Shown piece by piece: positions 1-10,471 of a stretch of DNA of 64,000 nt (its first letter is position 1; every line of letters starts with the position of its first letter). The stretch lies in contig CAMCUP010000008.1 of NCBI GenBank assembly GCA_945878885.1, positions 1 through 64,000 on the forward strand, read 5' to 3'. Under the pieces are notes generated by a model. The model had not been told where the DNA came from. It worked only from the letters and a program-made list of their open reading frames with translations, and ran no database searches. This stretch comes from Polynucleobacter meluiroseus (GTDB taxonomy: Bacteria > Pseudomonadota > Gammaproteobacteria > Burkholderiales > Burkholderiaceae). A program made the translations under genes and the position numbers.

Positions 1-40
1 TGGCATTGATACCAATAAGCCTAATCCAATAACAGTTTAA
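1..40 (+). CDS. aceE: C-terminal fragment of pyruvate dehydrogenase E1 component (5'-truncated)
   Basis: Frame from base 2 reads GIDTNKPNPITV then TAA at 38-40, immediately upstream of aceF; resembles AceE C-termini. Confidence 0.7.
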   Translation, partial: GIDTNKPNPITV

Positions 41-69
41 TGTTGCTTTAATACACGGTTAAATTTCTT

Positions 70-1413
70 ATGAGCCAATTAATTGAAGTTAAAGTTCCCG
101 ATATCGGTGACTATCAAGATATCCCAGTCATAGAAGTGTTAGTCAAGCCTGGTGATGTGATTGAAAAAGAACAATCTTTAATTACCCTTGAATCGGACAA
201 AGCAACGATGGATGTACCTTCGTCGCATGCGGGGGTAGTGAAAGAGGTCAAGGTGAAGGTTGGAGATAATATTTCTGAAGGTGGCTTGGTATTACTTTTG
301 GAGGCTAGTGGGGTTGACGAAGTTACCTTGGCACCCGCTAGCCCAAAGCCCCTTGCAGCAAATACCCCGATCTCGTATGCACAAAGTTATGCCCCAGCCC
401 CACCCGCACAAAGTCATACGCCTGCACCAACTCAGAGCCATGCGCCACCCCCCGCCCTAATTGCATCGGTTGGTAGTAATGATTCAGCTTCTATGGCAAG
501 TCATGCTAGCCCATCAGTACGTAAGTTTGCGCGGGAGTTAGGCGTACAAGTTACGTTGGTAAAGGGCTCTGGTCCGAAGGGGCGTATTACTCAAGAAGAT
601 GTGCAAGCTTTCATTAAATCAGTCATGAGCGCAACAACCGGGGCTACTAGTGGCGGCGAAGTTGGGGGAGGTTTGGGTAACTTCAATCTTTTACCTTGGC
701 CTAAAGTCGATTTCACTAAATTTGGTGAGGTAGAGCGTCAACCACTTTCACGCATTAAAAAAATCTCTGCAGCTAATTTAGCTCGTAACTGGGTGATGAT
801 TCCAGCAGTTACTTATCATGAAGATGCTGATATTACTGATCTTGAGGCGTTTAGGGTTTCAACTAATAAAGAAAATGAAAAGCAGGGCAAGAAAATAACA
901 ATGCTCGCCTTTTTAATTAAGGCTGCTGTAGCTGCATTAAAAAAATATCCTGAATTTAATAGCTCGCTTGATGGTGATGATCTAGTTTTGAAAAAGTATT
1001 TTAATATTGCCTTTGCAGCTGATACGCCCAACGGTCTAGTGGTTCCAGTAATTAAAAACGCTAACCAAAAAGGTATTTTTGAAATTGCTCAAGAAACATC
1101 TGACTTGGCAGCACTCGCTAGAGAGGGAAAATTAAAGCCTGATCAAATGCAAGGTGCTAGCTTTACCATTTCTTCGGTGGGCGGGATTGGTGGCACTGCT
1201 TTCTCGCCTATTGTGAATGCTCCCGAAGTTGCAATCTTGGGGGTAAGTAAGGCAGCCATGAAACCCGTTTGGGATGGAAAGCAATTTATTCCACGCTTAA
1301 TTTGCCCCTTGTCATTAAGCGCTGATCACCGAGTGATTGATGGCGCCTTGGCCACGCGCTTTAATGTCTATGTAGCCCAATTGCTTGCCGATTTTCGGCG
1401 CGCAGTACTGTGA
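70..1413 (+). CDS. aceF: Dihydrolipoamide acetyltransferase (PDH E2)
   Basis: N-terminal lipoyl domain (LESDKATMDVPS), Pro/Ala linker, peripheral subunit-binding domain, catalytic SADHRVIDGA motif. Confidence 0.96.
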   Translation: MSQLIEVKVPDIGDYQDIPVIEVLVKPGDVIEKEQSLITLESDKATMDVPSSHAGVVKEVKVKVGDNISEGGLVLLLEASGVDEVTLAPASPKPLAANTPISYAQSYAPAPPAQSHTPAPTQSHAPPPALIASVGSNDSASMASHASPSVRKFARELGVQVTLVKGSGPKGRITQEDVQAFIKSVMSATTGATSGGEVGGGLGNFNLLPWPKVDFTKFGEVERQPLSRIKKISAANLARNWVMIPAVTYHEDADITDLEAFRVSTNKENEKQGKKITMLAFLIKAAVAALKKYPEFNSSLDGDDLVLKKYFNIAFAADTPNGLVVPVIKNANQKGIFEIAQETSDLAALAREGKLKPDQMQGASFTISSVGGIGGTAFSPIVNAPEVAILGVSKAAMKPVWDGKQFIPRLICPLSLSADHRVIDGALATRFNVYVAQLLADFRRAVL

Positions 1414-1416
1414 GGA

Positions 1417-3225
1417 TTGGCGATGAGTAAGCAAGCGTTATTAGTGCCTGATATTGGCGACTACGATGATGTGCCAGTAATAGAAGTATTGGTTAAGGTT
1501 GGCGATATCGTTGAAAAAGAACAGCCCTTATTTGTTTTAGAGTCTGATAAGGCCACAATGGAAGTGCCTGCTGAGCTAGCTGGAAAAATTATTAGCTTGG
1601 CAATCAAGCTAGGCGATAAGGTTGGCAAAGGGACAGTCATAGGTGAGATAGAGGTAAGTGGTGTAGCCACTATAACTGCGTCAGCGGCAACAATAGCGGT
1701 GCCCGCAGCTGCTCAATCGTTGGCAGCATCGTCAGTGGCATCTCCATCTTTTGCCGTAGCTACACCGCCTAGCCAATACAACGGTACTGTTCACCATGAG
1801 TGCGAGGTTCTTGTTTTGGGAGCTGGTCCTGGCGGCTATAGCGCTGCTTTTCGTAGTGCTGATTTAGGCATGAAGACGATTTTGGTAGAGCGTTACGCTA
1901 GTTTAGGTGGCGTTTGTTTAAATGTGGGCTGTATTCCTTCAAAAGCCTTGCTGCATACCGCAGCAGTGATGGATGAGGTTAAAGCTATTTCTCACCATGG
2001 TGTGCGTTATGGGGCGCCAGAAATTGACCTCACTGAATTACGCACTTATAAAGAATCTGTGATTGGTAAGCTAACAGGCGGTTTAGCTGGTATGGCCAAA
2101 GCGCGTAAGGTGACCGTTGTACGTGGAGTGGGGCACTTTCTTGATGCTAATCATGTAGCGGTTAATTTAACTAGTGGTAATGGGCAAGATTTAACGGGTG
2201 GAAAAGAAGTGATTCGTTTTCAAAAAGCCATTATTGCCGTTGGTAGCCAGCCAGTACATCTACCATTTTTACCGGTTGATCCGCGCATTGTCGATAGTAC
2301 TGGTGCTTTACAGCTTACCAGTATTCCGCAGCGTATGTTGGTGATTGGCGGGGGGATTATTGGCCTAGAGATGGCCACCGTCTATAGCGCATTAGGGTCG
2401 AAAATTGATATTGTAGAAATGCTAGATGTCTTAATGGCTGGCGCTGACCGTGATTTAGAAAAGGTTTGGGAAAAACAGAATGCCGGGCGTTTTGAGAATA
2501 TTTTCCTTAAAACCCGCGCTGCGAAGGCCGAGGCAAAGCCAGCCGGAATTGAAGTTACGTTTGAGGGTGAGCAGGCGCCCACTACACCTCAAAATTACGA
2601 TTTAGTTTTAGTTGCAGTAGGGCGTACGCCTAACGGCAAGAAAATTGAAGCTGGTTTAGCAGGCATCCAAGTTGACGAGCGCGGTTTTATTGCAGTTGAT
2701 GGACAAATGCGCACCAATGTACCCAATATCTTTGCGATTGGTGACTTGGTTGGGCAACCCATGCTGGCGCATAAAGCAGTGCACGAGGGACATGTGGCCG
2801 CTGAAGTGGCTGCTGGTCAAAAGTCATACTTCGATGCTAAGCAGATTCCTTCAGTAGCCTATACCGATCCTGAGGTTGCTTGGGCTGGCTTAACCGAAGA
2901 GCAATGCAAAGCGCAAGATATTGCTTATGAAAAAGGTTTATTTCCTTGGGCTGCTAGTGGCAGGGCAATTGCTAATGGACGCGATGAAGGTTTTACCAAG
3001 TTACTCTTTGATGCTACAACCCAGCGCATTATTGGTGGGGGCATTGTTGGTACCCATGCTGGCGATTTAATTGGTGAAGTGTGTCTTGCTATTGAGTTGG
3101 GTGCAGATGCAGTTGATATCGGCAAAACGATTCATCCTCACCCTACATTAGGTGAAACAGTTGGCTTGGCAGCCGAAGTGCTGCACGGCTCTTGCACTGA
3201 TTTACCTGCTCAGCGGAAGAAATAA
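1417..3225 (+). CDS. lpdA: Dihydrolipoyl dehydrogenase with N-terminal lipoyl domain (E3)
   Basis: Lipoyl domain LESDKATMEVP followed by FAD disulfide reductase motif GGVCLNVGCIPSKALLH. Confidence 0.96.
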   Translation: MAMSKQALLVPDIGDYDDVPVIEVLVKVGDIVEKEQPLFVLESDKATMEVPAELAGKIISLAIKLGDKVGKGTVIGEIEVSGVATITASAATIAVPAAAQSLAASSVASPSFAVATPPSQYNGTVHHECEVLVLGAGPGGYSAAFRSADLGMKTILVERYASLGGVCLNVGCIPSKALLHTAAVMDEVKAISHHGVRYGAPEIDLTELRTYKESVIGKLTGGLAGMAKARKVTVVRGVGHFLDANHVAVNLTSGNGQDLTGGKEVIRFQKAIIAVGSQPVHLPFLPVDPRIVDSTGALQLTSIPQRMLVIGGGIIGLEMATVYSALGSKIDIVEMLDVLMAGADRDLEKVWEKQNAGRFENIFLKTRAAKAEAKPAGIEVTFEGEQAPTTPQNYDLVLVAVGRTPNGKKIEAGLAGIQVDERGFIAVDGQMRTNVPNIFAIGDLVGQPMLAHKAVHEGHVAAEVAAGQKSYFDAKQIPSVAYTDPEVAWAGLTEEQCKAQDIAYEKGLFPWAASGRAIANGRDEGFTKLLFDATTQRIIGGGIVGTHAGDLIGEVCLAIELGADAVDIGKTIHPHPTLGETVGLAAEVLHGSCTDLPAQRKK

Positions 3226-3253
3226 AAAAAGCCCAGTAAAAACTGGGCTTTTT
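3224..3253. terminator. Bidirectional intrinsic terminator between lpdA and phasin gene
   Basis: Stem GCCCAGT/ACTGGGC with A-tract upstream and T-tract downstream, between convergent genes. Confidence 0.9.
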
Positions 3254-3290
3254 ATGTTGTTGCTTGCCACAGCAAATAAAAGATTAATGC

Positions 3291-3854
3291 TTACTTGCTT
3301 TTGCCGCCTTTGGCTGACTTCACGGCTTTGTCGGCAGCTTGCATAACGCTATCTGCGGCGGTGTTTAAGTTAGTTTGGGCAATATCGATAGCGTGCTTAA
3401 CTGCTTTTTGGCTGGTTTCAAAGACAGTGTTTGCTGAGGCAATAGCTTGCTTCATAGCATTCACTGCCGCTTCGGAGCCTGCGGGAGCGCTTTTAGCCCA
3501 ACCGTCTACCATCGACTGAATTTTTTTCTGGCTAGCTTGAATTTCAGCTTCAGCAGATTGGCTAAACGAGCTTTGTGTCTCGTGCGCTAAATCATATAAG
3601 TGACGGCTATAAGCCATAATTTTTTCAGCCATTGGTTTTACGGTGTCGGCCTGATGCGCCAATAATTGCTGAATATCTTTAATTTCGAGCGCCTTTTTTG
3701 CATTGCCTAAACTGTCAGTGAGACTAGATTTAGCAATTTGCATATTGAGTTCAACTAATTTCTCAATACTTTTTAAGGCTTGTCCAGTAAGCCCGCTTAA
3801 GGTTTCTAGGTTGGCTTTTTGAGCTGCTGCAAGTTGTTCGGGTGTAAGGTTCAT
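3291..3854 (-). CDS. Phasin family protein
   Basis: MNLTPEQLAAAQKANLETLSGLTGQALKSIEKLVELN is typical of PhaP-type phasins; start placed at the internal Met of the longer ORF. Confidence 0.9.
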   Translation of the reverse strand: MNLTPEQLAAAQKANLETLSGLTGQALKSIEKLVELNMQIAKSSLTDSLGNAKKALEIKDIQQLLAHQADTVKPMAEKIMAYSRHLYDLAHETQSSFSQSAEAEIQASQKKIQSMVDGWAKSAPAGSEAAVNAMKQAIASANTVFETSQKAVKHAIDIAQTNLNTAADSVMQAADKAVKSAKGGKSK

Positions 3855-4186
3855 GTGCTCTCCTATGCTGGTGTTTATTTTAATAAAAAGGGCTGATGGC
3901 ATACATCTCTTGCTTTATGAGCCCAAGTTTTTATACCTCTAATTTTCATAATTATAAAGTAAAAATGATGCAATGCAACAAATATTGCCACATATTTTTT
4001 TGGTTAATCAAAAAAAACATGAAAAGTGAGTAAATCAGTGGGTTTATGAGTCTTAATCGGCAGAAAAGGGCTGAATTCTATTTAAGCCTAAAATAGCAGC
4101 AATGATCTTTATTTTGTTTCTTACCCCTGATTCAAAGCCATTTTTTGCCTTGCTTTTCTTGCCTTTAGTAGCGATTTACTAAGGAG

Positions 4187-5062
4187 ATGCGCTTTTCGCT
4201 TGAAACGGTAATCGGCCCCATTTTTGTTGTAATTTGGAGTACTGGCTTCATTATTGCGCGGCTGAGTATGCCCTATGTTGAGCCCGCAACCTTTTTGCTA
4301 TGGCGGTTTGCGGGGGTTTTATTGGCAATGGGGATGCTCAGTTTAATTTGGCGACCCGTTTGGCCTAGGTGGTCTTTGGCTTGGCATATTGGGGTAGCTG
4401 GTGCCTTATTGCAATTTGGCTATCTTTTGGGCGTTTGGTGCGCAGTTCGGTTTGGCATGAGCGCTGGATTAGCCGCCCTCATAGTCGGATTGCAGCCTAT
4501 ATTGACGGCTTGGTGGTCATCCTGGATTGCCGAACATGTTTCACGACGGCAATGGCTTGGCTTGGCATTGGGGTTTATTGGGGTGGCATTTGTGGTCTTT
4601 GAAAAAACCAATTTTGTACGCCTGCCTTTAGCTAGTTATTTACTCATTTTTGGTGCTCTATTGTCGATTACGCTTGGTACCTTGTATCAGAAAAAGTTTT
4701 GCGCTAGCTTTGATTTAAGGGCTGGATCATTAATTCAATTTGCGGTAGCGGCAGTGCTTACTGCTATTACTGTCGCCTTATTTGAAACTGGCAAAATGGT
4801 GTGGAATTGGCAGGTCATCACTGCCTTGATTTGGGCAATTGCGCTGCTCTCAATTGGCTCGGTGAGTTTGTTATTTTTATTAATTCGTAAGGGTACCGCA
4901 ACTCGCGTAACAAGTTTGCTATATTTAACCCCACCAACCACTGCAGTAATGGCTTGGCTTGGTTTTGATGAGCCGCTCACAATGCTGATGATTTTTGGCA
5001 TTCTCTTAACCATGGCAGGTGTTCTTTTGGTCAATCAGAAAACCAAAGAAATTACGCTTTAG
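4187..5062 (+). CDS. EamA/DMT-family transporter
   Basis: Ten hydrophobic segments, EamA repeats (WSTGFIIARL, LGLALGFIGVAFVV). Confidence 0.88.
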   Translation: MRFSLETVIGPIFVVIWSTGFIIARLSMPYVEPATFLLWRFAGVLLAMGMLSLIWRPVWPRWSLAWHIGVAGALLQFGYLLGVWCAVRFGMSAGLAALIVGLQPILTAWWSSWIAEHVSRRQWLGLALGFIGVAFVVFEKTNFVRLPLASYLLIFGALLSITLGTLYQKKFCASFDLRAGSLIQFAVAAVLTAITVALFETGKMVWNWQVITALIWAIALLSIGSVSLLFLLIRKGTATRVTSLLYLTPPTTAVMAWLGFDEPLTMLMIFGILLTMAGVLLVNQKTKEITL

Positions 5063-5166
5063 CATTGTTCTTGCATTGTTCTTGCATTGTGAATTTTCAG
5101 AAATTAATCGTTCCACTTAAAAAGTATTTATCATTCTTTGCTTCAAGTACTTAGAAAGTAGTTTTA

Positions 5167-6291
5167 ATGGGTTTTGACTTTATCTTTAAATTGATCCACG
5201 CAACCCGAATTTGCTGGCTGGGTAAATGCACCCATGGCCATCTCTATTTAATGGTACTGCTGGTTTTTGGTGGGATTATTAGTAGCAATAGTACTTTCGC
5301 ACAAACAAATAATGCAGTAAAAAATAAAAAAACGATGACTCAGGCAGCTACGCCTACCTCATCAGCATCCAATAACAAGGCCACACCAAAAACTACTGCC
5401 AAGGTGGTGGTCGCGAAGAAACCAAAGCGAGTACGGATAACAGTGACCCGTCCACCAAGTAACGCTGTTGCCGAGGTTACTCGCCCCTCGTTTGCCACCG
5501 CCTTAGGTTTACGTGGACAGCATGATGAATTAAGTTTGAAATCAAGTGTGGCCTTAGTTGTTAACCAAGATACAAAAGAAGTCATTTTCGAAAAAAATCC
5601 GAATGTAAGTTTGCCCATTGCGTCCATTACAAAATTAATGACGGCAATGGTGGTGCTCGATTCTAAATTGCCCTTAGACCAAATATTGGTGATTAATTCT
5701 GATGATGTGCAAAGCTATAAGAATTCTCGCATTAGTTTAGGTGCCGCCTTTAGTCGTGAAGATTTTTTGCGTTTAGCCCTCATGTCATCAGAAAACCGCG
5801 CGGCTTATACGCTTGGTCGCAATTATCCTGGGGGGATGACGGCCTTTGTAGCGGCAATGAATCGTAAGGCGAAAGAGCTAGGCATGACACATTCTCATTA
5901 TGCCGATCCAACTGGTTTAATGAGTGAAAACGTTGCTAGCGCCGAAGATTTGACGCGTATGCTTAGCGCCGCATATCAATATAAATTAATTCGCGAGTTT
6001 TCTACTTGGCCTGAGCAAACAATTGTGATTAATAATCGCCCGCAAAAATTCTTAAATACTAATCGTTTAGTACGAACTGGCAATATGGATATTGGTCTGC
6101 AAAAAACGGGCTTCATTAATGCTGCGGGTAAATGCCTGGTGATGCAAGCACGGGTTAATGGGGCGCCTCTGCTGTTGGTTTTTTTAGATTCAGTAGGTAC
6201 CCAGTCACGCTTTGCTGATGCTGAGCGGGTACGAGACTGGTATGAGCGAATGCCAGTAGGTAATGCGCCTGCTGGTCGGCAGTTGATGTAA
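5167..6291 (+). CDS. pbpG: D-alanyl-D-alanine endopeptidase, PBP7-like serine hydrolase
   Basis: S11 peptidase motifs SITKLMTAMV (SxxK), SSENRAA (SxN), KTGFINAAGKC (KTG). Confidence 0.88.
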   Translation: MGFDFIFKLIHATRICWLGKCTHGHLYLMVLLVFGGIISSNSTFAQTNNAVKNKKTMTQAATPTSSASNNKATPKTTAKVVVAKKPKRVRITVTRPPSNAVAEVTRPSFATALGLRGQHDELSLKSSVALVVNQDTKEVIFEKNPNVSLPIASITKLMTAMVVLDSKLPLDQILVINSDDVQSYKNSRISLGAAFSREDFLRLALMSSENRAAYTLGRNYPGGMTAFVAAMNRKAKELGMTHSHYADPTGLMSENVASAEDLTRMLSAAYQYKLIREFSTWPEQTIVINNRPQKFLNTNRLVRTGNMDIGLQKTGFINAAGKCLVMQARVNGAPLLLVFLDSVGTQSRFADAERVRDWYERMPVGNAPAGRQLM

Positions 6292-6392
6292 CTCGCAGAA
6301 AACATTCTCAAAAACTATTGAATTCAATTATCTTAAAGCTGACATCGAGCTGACGGCGAGCAGCCAGCAAGAAGGCAGCGTACTAATTTGAT

Positions 6393-7202
6393 TTATGAGC
6401 TGGACTTTGGTTTGAAGCCTAAGCCTTTTGAAATTTGAATGGCAGTTTCTTGGAGGGCTTTGAGCCAGCTTGCTTGCATTCGGTCGGTGGGGGAGCTTAA
6501 CGATAAGCCCGCGACTAATTTACCACTATCATCAAAAATTCCGGCGGCCAAGCAACTTACTCCAAGCTCAAGTTCTTCATGGTCATGGGCGTGACCTAAA
6601 TTTTTTGCTTTACTGAGCTCGCTTTCTAGACTACTTACTTCCGTAATGCTATTGCGCGTATGCCCAGCTAAGCCAGTACGGGTGGCATAAGCGCGCACTT
6701 GAGTAGGTTCGTCGCTGGCTAAAAAGAGTTTGCCTACTGAGGTTAAATGTAAAGGTGCACGTCCACCAATTGCTCTGACTACTTGCATGCCTGAACGCTC
6801 GCTATAGGCGCGATCGACATAAATGATTTCATCGCCTTGACGCAATGAAAGATTGACGGTTTCGCCAGTGAGCTTATGGAGGGTACGCATGGGCATTTGG
6901 GCTGCTTCACGGACAGATAAGCGCGCCTTAACTAAATTGCCCAACTCTAAAAGTTTCAAACCCAAGCGGTAGGTACCACCATCGCCGCGCTCAACTAAAC
7001 GACAAGCAACCAAATCGTTGAGAATGCGATGTGCAGTTGAGGAATGCAGACCAGTTTGCTCTGCTAGCACTTTGAGGGGGCTGGCTTCCTCTTGTTCGGC
7101 TAGGGCATCCAGTAAATTCATCATCCGCTCAACTACCTGGATGGCTGTTTTACCTACTTCTCCAGTGGCTTTGGGTTTCTTAGCTAGTTTGTTGGTGCTC
7201 AT
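6393..7202 (-). CDS. IclR-family transcriptional regulator
   Basis: N-terminal wHTH plus IclR effector domain (CLAAGIFDDSGKLVAGLSLSSP). Confidence 0.93.
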   Translation of the reverse strand: MSTNKLAKKPKATGEVGKTAIQVVERMMNLLDALAEQEEASPLKVLAEQTGLHSSTAHRILNDLVACRLVERGDGGTYRLGLKLLELGNLVKARLSVREAAQMPMRTLHKLTGETVNLSLRQGDEIIYVDRAYSERSGMQVVRAIGGRAPLHLTSVGKLFLASDEPTQVRAYATRTGLAGHTRNSITEVSSLESELSKAKNLGHAHDHEELELGVSCLAAGIFDDSGKLVAGLSLSSPTDRMQASWLKALQETAIQISKGLGFKPKSSS

Positions 7203-7266
7203 GCCTCGATTGTAGCGATTCTTAGGGCAATTGCATATCGTGAAATCAAATTTTAAAAATAGCGAT

Positions 7267-8304
7267 TTAGGGAAGTGGAGCTAAGGCTTGTGCGCACTCC
7301 CTAATTAAAGCTGGGCCGCGATAAATCAGGCCTGTATACAGTTGAATGAGCTGTGCCCCAGCCGCTATTTTTTCTTTAGCATCATCACCAGACATAATTC
7401 CGCCTACCCCAATGATTGGGATGCGCTGCTGTAATTCGGCATGCAGGGCGGCTATCAGTTGATTTGAGCGCAAGTGCAAGGGGGCTCCTGAAAGGCCGCC
7501 CATTTCTTCGGCATGCGCTAAGCCTTGAACTGCATCACGCAAAGTAGTCGTATTGCTAGCGATGACTGCATCGATGTCATATTCCAATAACAAGTTAGCA
7601 ATTAGGACCACATCTGCGGGCGAGAGATCAGGCGCAATTTTTAAAAAAAGCGGCCTTCTAAAGCCAAATTGGTCTGCCAAACTTTTGCGAGCATCGCTTA
7701 AACGCATTAGTAATTTACGTAATGGGGTTTCGTCTTGAAGCGTTCGCAAATGTTGGGTATTTGGCGAAGAGATATTGATGGTGATGTAGGAGGCCACTTC
7801 ATAGACTGCCGCCATGGCACTCAGGTAGTCGTCTGCAGCCTGCTCAATGGGGGTGCTGGCATTTTTGCCAATATTGAGGCCTATTATTCCGCCATTTTGC
7901 CAAAAATGGGATTGTCGAACACGCCCAACACAGGCAAGCACCCCATCATTATTAAAGCCCATGCGATTAATTAAAGCTTGGGCTGGTGTGATGCGGAACA
8001 TACGGGGCTTGGGATTTCCCGGTTGTGCTCGAGGCGTAACAGTACCAATTTCTAAAAAACCAAAGCCAAGTCGCGCTAAGGCATCGATATGACGACCATC
8101 TTTATCTAGCCCAGCGGCAAGACCAACCGGGTTGGGGAAGTTGAGGCCGCACAGCTTTTGTGGGTTTAGGGGGATGGGGGGAATGACAAGGCGTAATAAG
8201 CCTAAACGTTCGGCACGATCTAAGTTGTTTAAGGTGACGTTATGAGCTTGCTCGGCTTCAAGAGAAAATAGGCAAGGGCGCAACAGCGAATAGGCGTCAA
8301 TCAT
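7267..8304 (-). CDS. pyrD: Dihydroorotate dehydrogenase (quinone)
   Basis: NPVGLAAGLDKDG, TITVNISSPNT-like and IGVGGIMSGDDA motifs. Confidence 0.97.
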   Translation of the reverse strand: MIDAYSLLRPCLFSLEAEQAHNVTLNNLDRAERLGLLRLVIPPIPLNPQKLCGLNFPNPVGLAAGLDKDGRHIDALARLGFGFLEIGTVTPRAQPGNPKPRMFRITPAQALINRMGFNNDGVLACVGRVRQSHFWQNGGIIGLNIGKNASTPIEQAADDYLSAMAAVYEVASYITINISSPNTQHLRTLQDETPLRKLLMRLSDARKSLADQFGFRRPLFLKIAPDLSPADVVLIANLLLEYDIDAVIASNTTTLRDAVQGLAHAEEMGGLSGAPLHLRSNQLIAALHAELQQRIPIIGVGGIMSGDDAKEKIAAGAQLIQLYTGLIYRGPALIRECAQALAPLP

Positions 8305-8313
8305 GGCAGTACA

Positions 8314-9105
8314 TTATTGGCCAGCAACAGAGGATGCTGACTTAGACAGCGGTAATGCACTTGACAGCGCTAAGGGTTGCCATTGGTCATTGACTAAACC
8401 CTCAAGCGGCTGGAATTTGGCTTTATAGGCCATTTTGACGCTCGCCTGAATGTAATATCCTAGATAAAGATAAGCTAAGCCTAATTGCTGGGTTTGGCTA
8501 ATTTGCCACAAAATACTATAGGTACCAAAACTAGCTGCTGGCTGCTTAGTATCAAAAAAGGTATATACCGAAGAAATGCCTTGTTCAAGAATATCAATCA
8601 TGCTCACCATGCGTAAGCGACCTGGATGCTGTTCATTAGGACCATCTCTAAATTCGATTAGTCGTGAGTTAACCCGGCTTTGAAGTAAAAATTGCCGGTA
8701 CTGATCTTCATCGTCCCAATCCATTTCGCCACCCGCATGGCGTTGATTTTGATAGTGCTGATAAAGCTGATAATGTTCTTCTTGATAGGCCAAATTCAAG
8801 ACTTGGATTTGCAAATGCGCATGTTTTTTCCAAGCTCGGCGTTGACTGCGGTTCGGAATAAATTGGTTGACTGGAATGCGGGTCGCGATGCAGGCTTGGC
8901 ATTGGTCACAATAAGGTCGATAGGTAAAAAGACCGCTACGGCGAAATCCCGCATTAACGAGCTCACCATATAAATCAGCATGAATTGCATGGGAAGGTGT
9001 AGCAACTTGAGAGCGGGCAATTTGTGCCGGTAAATAACTACAGGGATAAGGGGCAGTAGCATAAAACTGAAGGGCCGTTAAGGGGAGCTCGTTAACTTGA
9101 GTCAT
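8314..9105 (-). CDS. bpt: Aspartate/glutamate leucyltransferase (Bpt/Ate family)
   Basis: ATE N-domain [14 protein letters not shown]...[18 protein letters not shown]. Confidence 0.95.
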   Translation of the reverse strand: MTQVNELPLTALQFYATAPYPCSYLPAQIARSQVATPSHAIHADLYGELVNAGFRRSGLFTYRPYCDQCQACIATRIPVNQFIPNRSQRRAWKKHAHLQIQVLNLAYQEEHYQLYQHYQNQRHAGGEMDWDDEDQYRQFLLQSRVNSRLIEFRDGPNEQHPGRLRMVSMIDILEQGISSVYTFFDTKQPAASFGTYSILWQISQTQQLGLAYLYLGYYIQASVKMAYKAKFQPLEGLVNDQWQPLALSSALPLSKSASSVAGQ

Positions 9106-9839
9106 AGCCAGCGCTGCAAAATTGTTTTATCAAATGACCAGGGTCCAGCCGATTGGTTTTGTTGGATGGCCTTGCGGATGTGCTGGAGAAATACGGTGCG
9201 CGCAATGGGACGAGCACCCAATGAATGTAAATGCGGCGTTTCTTGTTGGCAATCGATTATTTCCACCCCTCGATCGTAGCACCATGCACAAAGGGCTGCC
9301 AAGGCAATCTTTGAAGCATTGTCGGTGTGGCTAAACATCGACTCCCCATAGACCATGCCACCAAAATTAACGCAATACAGACCACCAACTAATTGACCAT
9401 TTTTAGTTACTGCAATACTATGCGCATGCCCAGCTTCATGCAGTGCAGTATATGCTTCAATAATTTCATGGGTTATCCAGGTGCCATCTTGATTTTTGCG
9501 TTGTACCGTAGCGCAAGCCCGCAAAACAGTATCAAAATGTTGATCAACCTCAATTTGGGTATTGGGTTGATGGTAAAAAAGACGTAAGGTTTTATGGAGG
9601 GATTTACTAACGATGAATTGTTGGGGGCTAAGAACCATACGGGGGTCGGGTGACCACCATAAAACGGGTTGACGATCGGAATACCAGGGAAATAAACCAA
9701 GCTGATACGCTTTGCTTAATTGCCCAGGGTAAATATGTTCGCTGACCGCAAATAAACCTGGTACATCTGGGTCGGGGTCGCTGGTGCTGCTGGGGTCAGG
9801 GAAGGCATCGGCAATGCCAAGCCAAGGAATGGGGCTCAT
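9102..9839 (-). CDS. aat: Leucyl/phenylalanyl-tRNA--protein transferase
   Basis: [25 protein letters not shown] motif; overlaps bpt by 4 nt. Confidence 0.97.
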   Translation of the reverse strand: MSPIPWLGIADAFPDPSSTSDPDPDVPGLFAVSEHIYPGQLSKAYQLGLFPWYSDRQPVLWWSPDPRMVLSPQQFIVSKSLHKTLRLFYHQPNTQIEVDQHFDTVLRACATVQRKNQDGTWITHEIIEAYTALHEAGHAHSIAVTKNGQLVGGLYCVNFGGMVYGESMFSHTDNASKIALAALCAWCYDRGVEIIDCQQETPHLHSLGARPIARTVFLQHIRKAIQQNQSAGPWSFDKTILQRWL

Positions 9840-9853
9840 GGATATGCCATCGC

Positions 9854-10414
9854 CTAGATTTTTTCGTGTGGAAGGATATCTCGACTATGCGTATTACATT
9901 CGAAGTGCGCATCAAGCTTACCTGCGGCGCGATCAGCAAAAAACCATCGAAGGGTTTGTTTGACAGTGGGGAATGCCAGCTCAGCCCAAGGTATATCAGC
10001 TTCTGCAAAGAGGGCTACCTCGAGACTTTCGGTGCCCGCTAAAAAATCGCCGCTACGCATTTGGGCTAAATAAAATAAATGAACTTGCTCAACATGGGCC
10101 ACATTAAGCAGGGAGTAGAGTGGCCCAATGTCAACTTCAGCACCCGCTTCTTCCAGTGTTTCACGAGCAGCTCCTGCGCTAGTGCTTTCACCAAGCTCTA
10201 AAAATCCGGCAGGCAAGGTCCAAAAGCCTAAGCGCGGTTCAATCGCTCGGCGGCAGAGTAACACTTGCTCCTGCCAAACTGGAATACTACCAACCACATT
10301 GCGGGGGTTGAGATAGTGAATATGCTCACAAACTTTGCAAACATGACGGGCACGCGTGTCATCCGCAGGAATTTGTAAATGCACAGTTGAGCCACAGCGG
10401 GTGCAAAATTTCAT
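9854..10414 (-). CDS. NUDIX hydrolase with N-terminal zinc ribbon
   Basis: Nudix box GFLELGESTSAGAARETLEEAGAEV, CTRCG/CKVCEH zinc ribbon. Confidence 0.93.
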   Translation of the reverse strand: MKFCTRCGSTVHLQIPADDTRARHVCKVCEHIHYLNPRNVVGSIPVWQEQVLLCRRAIEPRLGFWTLPAGFLELGESTSAGAARETLEEAGAEVDIGPLYSLLNVAHVEQVHLFYLAQMRSGDFLAGTESLEVALFAEADIPWAELAFPTVKQTLRWFFADRAAGKLDAHFECNTHSRDILPHEKI

Positions 10415-10471
10415 GGGGAGTAAAGCTTCAGGAGTAAGTGGGTGATAGTCATTTTAGCGGAAGCGATGAGA

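Noticed and set aside
260-460. Secondary ORF of 66 aa inside aceF
   Set aside because: Out-of-frame overlap with a strongly supported gene; low-complexity composition reflects the Pro/Ala linker
816-1031. Antisense ORFs over conserved genes (this one and most 60-140 aa antisense entries in the track)
   Set aside because: They overlap well-conserved enzymes, show no recognisable family and fit chance open frames
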